The notes under the pieces: generated by a model
What the model was told of the DNA's origin: nothing
Seen by the model: only the letters and a program-made list of their open reading frames with translations
The model's database searches: none
Shown here: positions 15,823 through 23,866 of the stretch, piece by piece
Position numbering within the stretch: the stretch's first letter is position 1
Layout of the letters: each line of letters starts with the position of its first letter
Source: Verrucomicrobiota bacterium
Lineage (GTDB): Bacteria; Verrucomicrobiota; Verrucomicrobiia; Opitutales; Opitutaceae
Reading direction: 5' to 3'
DNA length: 35,606 nt
NCBI GenBank assembly: GCA_030601755.1
Contig: JAUWBF010000034.1
Coordinates: forward strand, 1-35,606
Position numbers and translations under genes: made by a program

Positions 15823-17166
15823 TCAGAACTGGAACTGGAGGCGGGTGAAGGCGTAGAGTTCGTCGTCGGCGAGAGGGCCGTCGGTGAGGTTGGTCTTCTC
15901 GACGTCGAAGCGGGCCTGGACGTTGGCGTTGAGGAACCAGTTGAGTCCGACGCCGTAGGAGATGGCCTCGGAGGCGCTGGTGGCGGGGTTGAGCACGCCG
16001 AGGTCGAAGAGCTTGTCGTCGACCTCGAGCCCGCTGACGCGGGCCACGATCTCGAAGGCGCCCCAGGTGCCCTTGCCCCAGTTGAAGGGCGAGGAGGGGG
16101 TGACGCCGCGGCGGGAGGAGTTCTCGCCGGTGAGCACGTAGCCGGCGCTGAGGCGCCAGCCGGTGTTCGAGACGGACTCGCCGGTGACGAGCTCGTGGCG
16201 GTCGAGGGTGAACTCGGCCGCGGCGCTGAACGGGCCGGAATACCACTCGACGGCGGGGCTCACGCGCACCTGCTGCCCGTCGATGGCGTAGGCGGCGACG
16301 GCGGTCTGCTGGCCGTTGGTGCGGATGGCGGAGGTGTTGCCGGCGTAGTGGCCGACGGTGCCGCCGACGCTGAACGAGAGCGGGGCGAGCGCGCCGTCGC
16401 CGTGCTTGAACGGACTGACCGCAAGGCGGCCGCCGAGGGTGAAGTCGCCGTCGCCGCCGTTGACGGTGCCGGCCCAGGTGTTGTTGGGCGCGCCGTTGTA
16501 GACGCCGAGGCGGTAGGCGACGAGGTCGTCCGCGAAGGCTCCGGCGGCCTCCACGCCGATGTCGCGGTTGGGCGCGAGCTGGTTGGTGTAGGAGGACTCG
16601 ATGAAGTGGCGGTTGTTGGGCGTCTCGAGCGCGACGGGTCCGAAGAATTTGCCGAACTTCAACGAGAAGCCGGGGGTGAAGGCGATCTGACCCCAGGCGT
16701 CGACGAGCTGGGTGTTGCTGCCGGCGGTGTCGGCGGAGGCGAAGTCGGGCTGCAGATAGGCGGTGAAGCTGTCCCCCAGCTTGGCGGTGATGGGCAGGCG
16801 GATACGCCGCAGCCGGACGTGGTCGCGATTGGCGCCGCTGTCGTCGAGGTAGACGCGCGCGTCGGTCTGGACGAGCGCGCCGACCTTCAGCGAGTAGTCC
16901 TTGTCGGGGGAGGTGACGACCAGGCCCTTGTTTCCGATCGAGACGGAGGGCTGCTTCTTGGCGGCCGCGGCGGCGGTCTCGTCCTTGAGCTCGATGTTGC
17001 GCTCGAGGGCCTTGAGCTTCTGGTCGAGCAGACGAATCTGCTCTCGCAGGGCGGCGACGTCGTCAGGCGCGGGGGCCTGGGTCTGGGCCGTTAGCGAGGG
17101 TGTTGCGGACAGGAGCGCGAGCGCGGCGAGGCCGGCGGCGCGGACGGTGTGAACTGAGTTCCTCAT
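15823..17166 (-). CDS. OprO/OprP-type phosphate-selective-like porin
   Basis: This 447-residue outer-membrane protein has an N-terminal signal peptide ending near TAQ, then a predicted coiled coil (residues about 36-62, [14 protein letters not shown]) that is common in porins of this family. A long run of amphipathic strands follows, ending in the C-terminal Phe of an outer-membrane barrel. Segments such as [16 protein letters not shown] and [14 protein letters not shown] are typical of OprO/P porins. The family often carries anions such as phosphate. Here the location directly upstream of sbp suggests sulfate or another sulfur anion. This specificity is inferred from context only. Confidence 0.85.
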   Translation of the reverse strand: MRNSVHTVRAAGLAALALLSATPSLTAQTQAPAPDDVAALREQIRLLDQKLKALERNIELKDETAAAAAKKQPSVSIGNKGLVVTSPDKDYSLKVGALVQTDARVYLDDSGANRDHVRLRRIRLPITAKLGDSFTAYLQPDFASADTAGSNTQLVDAWGQIAFTPGFSLKFGKFFGPVALETPNNRHFIESSYTNQLAPNRDIGVEAAGAFADDLVAYRLGVYNGAPNNTWAGTVNGGDGDFTLGGRLAVSPFKHGDGALAPLSFSVGGTVGHYAGNTSAIRTNGQQTAVAAYAIDGQQVRVSPAVEWYSGPFSAAAEFTLDRHELVTGESVSNTGWRLSAGYVLTGENSSRRGVTPSSPFNWGKGTWGAFEIVARVSGLEVDDKLFDLGVLNPATSASEAISYGVGLNWFLNANVQARFDVEKTNLTDGPLADDELYAFTRLQFQF

Positions 17167-17349
17167 GGGAAGGTATGGTTTTCTTCGTGTGCATGGGAAC
17201 TTCCCGTGGTCGGGTCAGTCGGGTTGCGGTTTGGTTGTAGTCTGGCTTTGGATACGCCTCCGCTGGTGACGGTAGGCAAAGGGGAAAAACGCCGCGAGAC
17301 GGGCGGCGGGAGGGCGAAACGGCTCCGCCGTTCCGCCACGGAAAAGGAA
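17167..17349 (-). other. 183-bp leader between yezD and porin gene
   Basis: On the minus strand this gap contains a perfect small hairpin, AACGGC-GGA-GCCGTT (17318-17332), soon after the yezD stop, and a less certain GC-rich stem at about 17285-17310. A short palindrome GGGAACTTCCC lies near 17190, close to the porin start. No known riboswitch consensus is recognised and no T-tract follows the hairpin. It is long enough to be a regulated leader for the porin gene. Confidence 0.4.
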
Positions 17350-17541
17350 TCAGTCGTCGCGACCGGAGGCGGACGGCAGGCGGGTTTTCTCGGTGCGCTC
17401 GATCTGGGTGACCTTGCCGTCGTGCACGACGATCTGGACGACGCCGAAGCGCAGGCCCTCGACCTTTTCGCGCACGATGGCCAGCCAGTCGGGCAGACCC
17501 GGAGCGGGGCGGTCGGCGGAGGTGTTGGAATACGTGGTCAT
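17350..17541 (-). CDS. YezD-family (DUF2292) small protein
   Basis: This 63-residue protein starts at ATG 17541 (MTTYSNTSADRP). A TTG at 17556 would add five residues and overlap the regulator's stop, so it is less likely. The conserved core is VREKVEGLRFGVVQIVVHDG followed by KVTQIERTEKTRL, which matches the DUF2292/YezD family of about 55-65 residues. Members are often encoded with sulfur-assimilation genes, and their biochemical role is unknown. The gene lies directly after the Rrf2-type regulator and before the porin, so it is probably part of the first transcript of the sulfur cluster. Confidence 0.85.
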   Translation of the reverse strand: MTTYSNTSADRPAPGLPDWLAIVREKVEGLRFGVVQIVVHDGKVTQIERTEKTRLPSASGRDD

Positions 17542-17552
17542 GACGGGAAGAC

Positions 17553-18161
17553 TCAAATGGTGTAGTCGGGGAAGAGTTCGGAGAGGATGCCCTCGACGGG
17601 CTTGAGGCGGCGGTCGGCCGGGATCTGTTGGCGCTTGGTCGCGGCGGCGGCGGGTTGTTCCTTGGCCGAGCGGCGGGCGGCGCCGTGGGTGCGTTCGTGG
17701 GAAAACGGCAGGGGGATGCCGTCGCGTTTCATCTTGCGGGTGGTGACGTCGACGACGTCGGCCAGCGAGTAGCGATCAAGGATGCCGGCGATGGCATTGC
17801 GCACGTCGAGCATGAGCATGCGCAGGCCGCAGTGCACCTCGTCGGGACAGCTGCATTTTTCGTAGGACGTCTGGCTGACGCAGCCGATGGGCGCGAGCGG
17901 GCCGTCGATGAGGCGGACGATCTCGCCGATGGAGATGTCGTCGGCGGGGCGGGCGAGCCGGTAGCCGCCGAACTTGCCGCGCTGGCTGGTGATGAAGCCG
18001 GCGGACTTCAGCTCCTGCATGATCTGCTCCAGAAACTTGGCGGGGATGAGTTCTTTCTCCGCCAGCTCGGCTACCTGCACGAGCTCACGACCAACGTCGG
18101 CGGCGATGCCGAGGTCGATCAGAGAGCGGAGCGCGTATTCGCCTTTTTTGGAGAGCTTCAT
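17553..18161 (-). CDS. Rrf2-family transcriptional regulator
   Basis: This 202-residue regulator opens with MKLSKKGEYALRSLIDLG, the first helix of the Rrf2 winged-helix domain. IPAKFLEQIMQELKSAGFI (recognition helix) and RGKFGGYRLARP (wing) follow. Cysteines at 94, 103, 105 and 111 could bind an Fe-S cluster, although the spacing is not that of IscR (Cys92, 98, 104). The C-terminal 60 residues are an unusual basic tail ending GILSELFPDYTI. Rrf2 proteins such as CymR control cysteine and sulfur genes. As the first gene of the cluster, it is the likely regulator of the operon and perhaps of itself. The effector is not known. Confidence 0.88.
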   Translation of the reverse strand: MKLSKKGEYALRSLIDLGIAADVGRELVQVAELAEKELIPAKFLEQIMQELKSAGFITSQRGKFGGYRLARPADDISIGEIVRLIDGPLAPIGCVSQTSYEKCSCPDEVHCGLRMLMLDVRNAIAGILDRYSLADVVDVTTRKMKRDGIPLPFSHERTHGAARRSAKEQPAAAATKRQQIPADRRLKPVEGILSELFPDYTI

Positions 18162-18186
18162 GGGCCGGATTTAATCCACATAGAAC

Positions 18187-18239
18187 CAATATGAATTAAC
18201 CCAGCAAGCTCTTTTTCATATCATTTCAATAGGAATTAA
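18187..18239 (-). promoter_or_regulatory. Paired AT-rich repeats upstream of the Rrf2 regulator gene
   Basis: The 121-bp region before the regulator is far more AT-rich than its surroundings. It holds two near-identical 13-mers, CAATATGAATTAA (18187-18199) and CAATAGGAATTAA (18227-18239), which differ at one base and start exactly 40 bp apart. The second is part of a TTC-N5-GAA dyad. They look like binding sites for a regulator, most simply the Rrf2 protein encoded 26 bp away. No convincing pair of promoter hexamers was fixed. Confidence 0.55.
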
Positions 18240-18282
18240 ATTTATCTAAAATACAGCGACTTAGGAGAGTATTAACGGCCAC

Positions 18283-19215
18283 TTAACTCTCCGGAACGAT
18301 CCAGCGCAACCGGCTTCCCCCGCCCGAGGTCTGGGCAAGACGCCTGGCCAGATCGGCGGCGAGATCGGCGAGGACGGGGGCGAGTTGCCAAGGCGGGTTG
18401 ACGACGATGAGGCCGCAGCCACGCATCTTCTGAGGAGAGTCGGGGCCGGCGATGGTCAGCTCGATGGCGCAGGTGGGCGGCGGGCCGTAGTCGGCGAGTT
18501 CGTCGAGGAAGGTGTCGCTGCGGGAGCGCTCGGTCAGCGGATACCAGATCGCAACGGTGGCGGCGGGCAGGCGGCGCAGGGCTTCGTCGAGGGACTCGGC
18601 CACGCGGGCGAATTCGTCGCCGGCCTCGAAGGGCGGGTCGATCAGGACGAGGGCGCGGCGCTCGAGCGGAGGCAGGTGGGCCTTGATGGCGGCGTAGCCG
18701 TCGACGGACTCCACGCGCACGCGGCGCGCATCGCGGAACTCGTCGGCGAGCAGGTCGGACTCGTCGGGATGCAGTTCGCAGAGGACCAGCCGGTCCTGCG
18801 GGCGGGCGATGGCTTGCACGAAGCGAGGCGAGCCGGGGTAGTGGCGCACGGTCGCGGCGTCGGCGGCGGCGGTAGCGTCGTTGTCGGCAGAGTCGCGCGC
18901 GGTGACGTCGGCGGTCTCGGCGCGACGCTTGGCGTCATGGGCGCGCACGATCTCCAGGTAGTCGCGCAGCACTAGGGACAATGTCGCCGCGTCCGCATCG
19001 AGCAGGCGGCCGACACCGTCGGGCCACTCGGGGGCACGCTCGAGGGTGAGTCCACGGGAGGCTCCGAGCAGATCGTAGGTGCCGCGACCGGAGTGGGTGT
19101 CGAGATAGAGAAAACCCTTGTCCTTGCGCTGGAGCGCGCGGACGAGTTGCACGAGGGCGGCGTGCTTGAAGACGTCGGCGAAGTTGCCAGCGTGGTAATG
19201 GTGCCGGTAGTTCAC
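18283..19215 (-). CDS. rlmJ: 23S rRNA (adenine(2030)-N6)-methyltransferase RlmJ
   Basis: This 310-residue methyltransferase starts at GTG 19215 with VNYRHHYHAGNFADVFKH, the RlmJ hallmark N-terminus. SAM-binding and catalytic segments follow: LDTHSGRGTYDL and the N6-adenine motif LIDPPFE, with MRGCGLIVVNPPW near the end. It methylates A2030 of 23S rRNA. The GTG start overlaps the stop of the YhcH-family gene by 4 bp. An Ala/Asp-rich insertion near residues 105-120 (TADVTARDSADNDATAAADA) is probably a surface loop. A hairpin (18264-18292) overlaps its stop codon but lacks a T-tract. Confidence 0.93.
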   Translation of the reverse strand: MNYRHHYHAGNFADVFKHAALVQLVRALQRKDKGFLYLDTHSGRGTYDLLGASRGLTLERAPEWPDGVGRLLDADAATLSLVLRDYLEIVRAHDAKRRAETADVTARDSADNDATAAADAATVRHYPGSPRFVQAIARPQDRLVLCELHPDESDLLADEFRDARRVRVESVDGYAAIKAHLPPLERRALVLIDPPFEAGDEFARVAESLDEALRRLPAATVAIWYPLTERSRSDTFLDELADYGPPPTCAIELTIAGPDSPQKMRGCGLIVVNPPWQLAPVLADLAADLARRLAQTSGGGSRLRWIVPES

Positions 19216-19730
19216 GCGGAGGCGGGCGCGGCGGCGGACACGGGGACCTTCACCACGGTCTTGCGCACGAGGTCGCCCTGCGGGCCGGCGGCCAGCGAGG
19301 GACGGTGGGCGTCGATCGGGAAAAACACCGCGACCGCGCCGGTCTCGACGACCAGCGTCGAGCCGTTGGCGTAGGGTTTGAAAAAGATCAGGTCGCGCTC
19401 CGGTGTGAAGTCCTCGTCGACGGCGAGGTTGCCCGTATCGGTGAGTTCCATGAGTTCGCGGCCGGCGACGATCACCTGGATGTCGATGTATTCGCGGTGG
19501 GCTTCCCAGCGGCCCTGCTCGCGGGGCTTGGCGACGTAGGCCTGTTCGAGCGCGAAGGCGCCATGCGGGAGTTCGACGCGCTCGGTCGCGCCAGTCTCGA
19601 CCCGCAGGATGCGACGGTGCTCCTCGCTGTCGGGAGCGAGGCAACGGGCGACGTAGTCAAACGCCGCCGAGAACGCGGGTGATGCGGCGAGCTGCGCGCG
19701 CACGGTGGGGAGGGAACCAAAGACGGCCAT
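19212..19730 (-). CDS. YhcH/YjgK/YiaL family protein (DUF386)
   Basis: This 172-residue protein starts at ATG 19730 (MAVFGSLPTV), which aligns with the usual MIFG start of the family. The longer frame adds an atypical basic leader. Conserved features are EAHREYIDIQVIVAG, LMELTDTGNLAVDEDF and VFFPIDAHRPSLAAG, the cupin-like metal and sugar-binding core also found in EbgC. Family members act on sugars or sialic-acid derivatives, and the exact substrate is open. It is translationally coupled to rlmJ, with which it has no obvious functional link. Confidence 0.88.
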   Translation of the reverse strand: MAVFGSLPTVRAQLAASPAFSAAFDYVARCLAPDSEEHRRILRVETGATERVELPHGAFALEQAYVAKPREQGRWEAHREYIDIQVIVAGRELMELTDTGNLAVDEDFTPERDLIFFKPYANGSTLVVETGAVAVFFPIDAHRPSLAAGPQGDLVRKTVVKVPVSAAAPASA

Positions 19731-19822
19731 GGTGGCCGCATGCAACCCGCCGGAACGGCGCGACGCAAGCGGCTTGAATACGCGGTCGCAGTCTGCCGGC
19801 GGCACCGACCGCGAGGCCCGCG

Positions 19823-20560
19823 TCACTGCACGCTGAAAAACCCCGTCAGGATGATCGGGTTGGGCTCGATCTTGGTGAGCGTGGTCTCGTGCAGGACGTT
19901 GTTGCCCACCCGCACCTCGACCAAGTGGGGCAACAGCACGCCGCCCACCGGCCGGAAGTCCGAGTAATACGTCTCCTCCACAACCTCCTTGCCGCGCATC
20001 ACGCGCGTCATGTCGCGCCGCACCAGCATGCCGGCCTCATCCAGATAAAGCAGCGACTCGCCGCGCGGGCCCTTGGCACGGACCCTCGACCACTTCAACC
20101 CGTGCACGTCGACCACACCCTCGTAGCTCAACGCGATGCCGCGCTTCGCCGACTCGTAGAGCGGATCCTCGAAGTCCGCGTCGCGCACGAAGTCCGCCCC
20201 GTCGGCCTCGGACTGGACCTTGGTCTTCACGTCGCCAAGGCGAATCCAGGGCGGGTTGACGCCGTCGTAGCCGCGCGTGATGCGCACGTCGCCACCCACC
20301 GTCTCCACGCGCACGAGGTTCGGGCGCCGCGCCCACATGACGAACTCCAGCCGCGCGCCCGCGATGCGCGTGGTGCCGGTCGCGTGAACGGCCTTGAGCG
20401 CATCCACGTTTTCACGGCCGCCCATCGCCTCGATGTGCACGCGCGCCAGGTTCGCCGCCATGTCCGCAGCCTGCCCGGCGCGCAGCCCGAACGGCACGAG
20501 AATCAACAGCCAAACCAACCGGCACACCAGCCACCATCGCGGGGTAATCATGCCGTCCAT
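19823..20560 (-). CDS. Exported LolA-like protein of unknown function
   Basis: This 245-residue protein begins with MDGMITPRWWLVCRLVWLLI, a membrane-targeting segment and probable signal peptide ending near AGQA. A second ATG at 20551 would shorten it by three residues. The mature part is beta-rich with blocks such as HIEAMGGRENVDALKAVHAT, GYDGVNPPWIRLGD and YYSDFRPVGGVLLPHLVEVR. These resemble the open barrel of outer-membrane lipoprotein-sorting (LolA/LolB-like) proteins, in particular those found in Verrucomicrobiota and Acidobacteriota. It has no lipobox Cys. The function is unknown. It is transcribed away from the small gene at 20670. Confidence 0.6.
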   Translation of the reverse strand: MDGMITPRWWLVCRLVWLLILVPFGLRAGQAADMAANLARVHIEAMGGRENVDALKAVHATGTTRIAGARLEFVMWARRPNLVRVETVGGDVRITRGYDGVNPPWIRLGDVKTKVQSEADGADFVRDADFEDPLYESAKRGIALSYEGVVDVHGLKWSRVRAKGPRGESLLYLDEAGMLVRRDMTRVMRGKEVVEETYYSDFRPVGGVLLPHLVEVRVGNNVLHETTLTKIEPNPIILTGFFSVQ

Positions 20561-20669
20561 CGCGCCACGCCCTGCCGCCTGACGCAAGCCCTCGGGCCGC
20601 GTCTTTTCGCGCGGCGCTCCGTTGATTGCGCTGGCGCAGCCCCCGCCGCATCGGCTACCCGTCGTCGCC

Positions 20670-20924
20670 ATGAGCATGGAATTCGGCTGGTGGGTCCGCG
20701 ACCCAGAGGAAGGCAAATATCAGGTCCGCGCGATCATCCACGGCGGCAACATCACCTGGAAACGCAAGCAGGGCCACCACACCCCGTGGGAACCGATCGA
20801 GCCCGTCACCGACGCGCATTGGGACAAGCTCATCATCGAGGCCGAGACCCGCGTGCCCCGCCGCCTGCTCTCGCCCAAGCAGTTCGAGGACATCAAGAAG
20901 CTGCGTTCGAAGATGGGGTTTTGA
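20670..20924 (+). CDS. Small hypothetical protein
   Basis: This 84-residue protein starts at ATG 20670 (MSMEFGWWVRDPEEGKY); a second ATG at 20676 is also possible. It is rich in Trp and charged residues, with EPIEPVTDAHWDKLIIEAE and a basic C-terminal helix (LLSPKQFEDIKKLRSKMGF). It has no signal peptide or membrane segment. No family is recognised. The last 32 bases overlap the 3' end of the convergent Nudix gene. The compact charged sequence and normal codon use make it likely real, perhaps a small nucleic-acid-binding or accessory protein, but that is a guess. Confidence 0.6.
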   Translation: MSMEFGWWVRDPEEGKYQVRAIIHGGNITWKRKQGHHTPWEPIEPVTDAHWDKLIIEAETRVPRRLLSPKQFEDIKKLRSKMGF

Positions 20925-21486
20925 ACGGCGGCGTCGTCGCCGGCAACTGCACCACGAAGCCCGGCAGGCGCGTCCAGATGTAGCGCAGCGCCGGCGTGTA
21001 GCGTTTCGGATGCGTGATCAGGTCGCGCGTCAACTCCACCGGGTCGAACCACGCGCCCTTCTCGATCTCGGCCGGGTTCAGCGTGAACGGCCCCTCGTGC
21101 TCCAGGCGGTAGATCCACACGAACTCGCGCCCCGTCTCCCGGCAGGCATTGAGCCGCAGCCAGCGCTCGGGCGTCGCGTCGACCTGCACGCCGATCTCCT
21201 CGTGCAATTCGCGCACCGCGGCGTGGTCATAGGTCTCGCCCGCGTCGACATGCCCCGAGGCCGACGGCGACCAGCAGCCCGGATTGGTGTCCTTGGCCAT
21301 CGAACGTTTTTGCAAAAACACCCGCCCCTTCGCGTCGAACACGAAGACGTGCACCGCCCGGTGCAGCAGGCGCTGCTTGTGCACCTCCCCGCGCGTGAGT
21401 TGGCCGATCACCTCGTCCTGCTCGTTCACCACGTCGAAAAGCTCGTCCTGGCTCTGCGCCTCGTTTTGTCCGGGGGTCGGTTCCAT
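20893..21486 (-). CDS. Nudix hydrolase
   Basis: This 197-residue protein contains the complete Nudix box GHVDAGETYDHAAVRELHEE followed by IGV, matching GX5EX7REUXEEXGU. The N-terminus (ELFDVVNEQDEVIG) and the segment HRAVHVFVFDAKGRVFLQKR resemble the YfcD/isopentenyl-diphosphate isomerase-like subgroup. Nudix enzymes hydrolyse nucleoside diphosphates linked to another group; the substrate here is not evident. The C-terminal tail ends in TTPPFKTPSSNAAS and overlaps the convergent small gene. The ATG at 21486 is preceded by a short intergenic region shared with the divergent gene at 21555. Confidence 0.88.
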   Translation of the reverse strand: MEPTPGQNEAQSQDELFDVVNEQDEVIGQLTRGEVHKQRLLHRAVHVFVFDAKGRVFLQKRSMAKDTNPGCWSPSASGHVDAGETYDHAAVRELHEEIGVQVDATPERWLRLNACRETGREFVWIYRLEHEGPFTLNPAEIEKGAWFDPVELTRDLITHPKRYTPALRYIWTRLPGFVVQLPATTPPFKTPSSNAAS

Positions 21487-21554
21487 GGTTCGTTTTAAAT
21501 GTCGCTAAGTGCCCTCAAAGCGTTCTTTCGTGAGGCCAAAACCGTCCGAAATCC

Positions 21555-22025
21555 ATGCCTAAAATCGAAGTCAACCAAGTCGCCGAGATCCTCAAGCGCA
21601 ACGCCGTCGAGCCCTCCCTCCTCCGCCAGATCGTCGAGGAGATGCAACAAGTCGTGCAACCCGAGACCGACGAGGAGAAGCCGCCCGCGCTCAAGAAACA
21701 GTGGTGCATCCTCATCTCCGACCCCAACGGCGTGCTCCCCGAGGACGAGCTGACCGGCTGGGTTGTGCAGATCCCCGAGAGCGACAGCGTGCTCACCACC
21801 GTCGAGCGCATCCACAAGGCCGCCTACGAGTTCAACACCACCAAGAAGGGCCGCCTGCTCCCGGCCAAGACCGTTGGCGAGGCCATCGAGAACGTGCCCG
21901 CCAAGCACTTCAAGGAGATGAACCTCTGGGTGAAGACCAAGCAGCCCGTCTTCATGCTCCGCACCGACAACGAGATCCCGCTCGAGGAAACCTCCAAGGA
22001 CGCCCGCCGCCACAAGGTGGAATAA
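21555..22025 (+). CDS. Conserved-looking hypothetical protein, 156 residues
   Basis: This soluble protein starts MPKIEVNQVAEILKRN. Helical N-terminal residues (about 1-45) precede a compact alpha/beta core containing QWCILISDPNGVLPEDELTG, WVVQIPESDSVLTTVERIHK and FNTTKKGRLLPAKTVGEAIE. There are no catalytic motifs, signal peptide or membrane segments. No family is recognised. It stands alone on the plus strand, divergent from the Nudix gene, and ends just before a strong intrinsic terminator. That supports a real, independently transcribed gene. Confidence 0.75.
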   Translation: MPKIEVNQVAEILKRNAVEPSLLRQIVEEMQQVVQPETDEEKPPALKKQWCILISDPNGVLPEDELTGWVVQIPESDSVLTTVERIHKAAYEFNTTKKGRLLPAKTVGEAIENVPAKHFKEMNLWVKTKQPVFMLRTDNEIPLEETSKDARRHKVE

Positions 22026-22076
22026 GGCGGGATGCACGCATCCCGAAATCTTAAATCCCAGGCACAATCCCAAGCA

Positions 22077-22103
22077 GGGGCCTCGCTCGCGAGGCCCCTT
22101 TTT
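22077..22103 (+). terminator. Intrinsic terminator
   Basis: A perfect 9-bp stem, GGGGCCTCG with CGAGGCCCC around the loop CTCG, is followed by TTTTT. It lies 52 bp after the stop of the hypothetical gene at 21555-22025 and separates it from the convergent DUF192 gene. A smaller palindrome (GGGATGC-AC-GCATCCC, 22029-22044) precedes it. Confidence 0.9.
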
Positions 22104-22107
22104 CACG

Positions 22108-22671
22108 TCAACGCTCCGTGATCGCCATGTCCGCGGGATTTTGCCCACGGCGCCGCACCGCGTCGGCCAGCGCCCGCAGGTCCAGCCTAGCGCCGGTGCG
22201 CAGGCCGTTCGCCTTGAACCATCCTTGGTTCATCTCCACCGCGTATTTCAACGCAGTGCCGCGCGACTGCACCGGCGTCTCGTCGTAAGGATAAAGCGGA
22301 TACACCTCCTTCAGCACGCCCTCCGCGTCGAAGAACCCGATGTCGAGCGCCGTCGGCGTGTTGCGCATCCAGAAGCTCATTTGCTGCGGCTCGCCGTAGA
22401 TGAACACCATGCCCTCGTCCGCTCCGAGGTGAGTGCGCCCCATAAGCCCGCGCTGCATCTCGCGCAGGTTCAGCGCCAGTTGCAGCCGCGCCGTCGTCTC
22501 GCCGATCTTGATCGCATAGAAAGTCTCCGCCGCGTCCGGCGTCACCACGGCTGCGCCCGACACGCCGCCGGCCACCGCCGCCCGCTCGCCGCCTTCGCAG
22601 CCCGCCGCCAAACCGGCCAGCAAGACCAGCGACCACCAACGCAAAACCGAAACCTTGTTTGCAACTTTCAC
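22108..22671 (-). CDS. DUF192-family lipoprotein
   Basis: This 187-residue exported protein has a lipoprotein signal with lipobox LAAGC (Cys25). The DUF192 core follows: LQLALNLREMQRGLMGR, GMVFIYGEPQQMSFWMRNT, ALDIGFFDAEGVL and KYAVEMNQGWFKANGLRTGA. The family is common in bacteria and its biochemical function is unknown. The C-terminus ends right before the terminator of the convergent gene. It is divergent from the M24 aminopeptidase gene, with about 43 bp between starts. Confidence 0.87.
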   Translation of the reverse strand: MKVANKVSVLRWWSLVLLAGLAAGCEGGERAAVAGGVSGAAVVTPDAAETFYAIKIGETTARLQLALNLREMQRGLMGRTHLGADEGMVFIYGEPQQMSFWMRNTPTALDIGFFDAEGVLKEVYPLYPYDETPVQSRGTALKYAVEMNQGWFKANGLRTGARLDLRALADAVRRRGQNPADMAITER

Positions 22672-22714
22672 ACCGCGCAGAAGTAATCTGCCCGCAGCTC
22701 AACACAATCCCATC

Positions 22715-23860
22715 GTGGCCAAAAACTCCGCGTCCCCCGCCCTGCTCCTCTACGCCGACACCGCGCGCAGCTCCGACCTGCGCTACTTCGCCCGCTTCAC
22801 CGTGCCCGATCCGATGATCGCGATGCGCGTGCGCGGCGAAAAGATCGGCGTGCTCAACGCCCTCGAATACGGCCGCGCCCAAAAATCCTCCGGCTTCGAC
22901 ACCGTCCTCGCGCTCGAGCCCCTCGTCGAGCAGGCCCGCCAGCGTCACCCCGACGCCAAGCCCGGCCCCGCCGAGGTCATCGCCCTGCTCGCCCGCAAAT
23001 ATCGCGTGAAGTCGTTCACCATCCCCGATGATTTCCCCGCCGGCCTTTGCGACCGCCTGCGCGCCCTAGGCATCACGCTCACGCCCGTGGAGAAGCTGTT
23101 CCCTGAACGCGAGTTCAAGACCCCCGCCGAAATCCGCGCCCTCCGCGAAGGCAACCGCGCCAGCGCCGCCGGCATCGCCGCCGCCGAACGCCTGCTCCGT
23201 GCCGCCAAGATCGACCGCGCGACCGGCAAACTCCTCCTCGGCGGCCGTCCCCTCACCTCCGAACGCCTCAAGACCGCCATCGAGATCGCCTGCCTCGAGG
23301 CCGGCGCCGTCTCCGCCGACACCATCGCCGCCGGCGGTGACCAGGCCTGCGACCCGCACGAGCACGGCCACGGCCCGCTCCGCGCCAACGAACTCATCAT
23401 CGTCGACGTTTTCCCCCGCGTCACCGCCACCGGCTACCACGGCGACATGACCCGCACCTTCCTCAAGGGCCGCGCCTCCGAGGCCCAGCGCAACCTCGTC
23501 GCCGCCGTCCGCGCCGCCCAACTCGCCGCCCTTCATGCCGCCCGCGCCGGCGTCAACGGCCGCCATGTCCACCAGCAATGCCTCGACGTCTTCGCCCGTC
23601 ACGGCTTTGAGACCAAAAACACACCCAGGGGCTGGATCGGCTTTTTTCATGGCACCGGGCACGGACTCGGCCTCGATGTGCACGAGTCCCCGCGCGTCTC
23701 CAAGGTCGACCGCATCCTCCAAAAAAACACCGTCGTCACCATCGAGCCCGGCCTCTACTACCCCGGCCTCGGCGGCTGCCGCATCGAGGACGTCGTGCAG
23801 ATCACCCCCGGCAAACCCAAGCTCCTGTCCGACTACCACTACGACTGGGAACTGAGATGA
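22715..23860 (+). CDS. M24-family Xaa-Pro aminopeptidase-like protein
   Basis: This protein of 381 residues from GTG 22715 (VAKNSASPALLLYADTARSS) has an N-terminal creatinase-like domain (to about 150) and a pita-bread metallopeptidase domain. The five metal ligands can be seen in order: the Asp pair in IIVDVFPRV and GYHGDMTRTF, His in GTGHGLGLDVHE, Glu in VTIEPGLYYP and Glu in GCRIEDVVQ. An upstream ATG at 22655 would overlap the divergent DUF192 gene's coding start and adds no family-like residues. It probably removes N-terminal residues ahead of proline, or acts as a dipeptidase. Confidence 0.87.
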   Translation: MAKNSASPALLLYADTARSSDLRYFARFTVPDPMIAMRVRGEKIGVLNALEYGRAQKSSGFDTVLALEPLVEQARQRHPDAKPGPAEVIALLARKYRVKSFTIPDDFPAGLCDRLRALGITLTPVEKLFPEREFKTPAEIRALREGNRASAAGIAAAERLLRAAKIDRATGKLLLGGRPLTSERLKTAIEIACLEAGAVSADTIAAGGDQACDPHEHGHGPLRANELIIVDVFPRVTATGYHGDMTRTFLKGRASEAQRNLVAAVRAAQLAALHAARAGVNGRHVHQQCLDVFARHGFETKNTPRGWIGFFHGTGHGLGLDVHESPRVSKVDRILQKNTVVTIEPGLYYPGLGGCRIEDVVQITPGKPKLLSDYHYDWELR

Positions 23861-23866
23861 AGGATT

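Noticed and set aside
17167-17349. Riboswitch before the porin gene
   Set aside because: Hairpins are present, but no SAM or other known riboswitch consensus could be matched.
18264-18292. Terminator after rlmJ
   Set aside because: A 7-bp stem (GGAGAGT with ACTCTCC) exists but overlaps the stop codon, has a long loop and no T-tract.
22655-22714. ATG start for the M24 aminopeptidase
   Set aside because: It would overlap the divergent DUF192 gene's 5' end and adds residues unlike the family. GTG 22715 is preferred, with moderate confidence.
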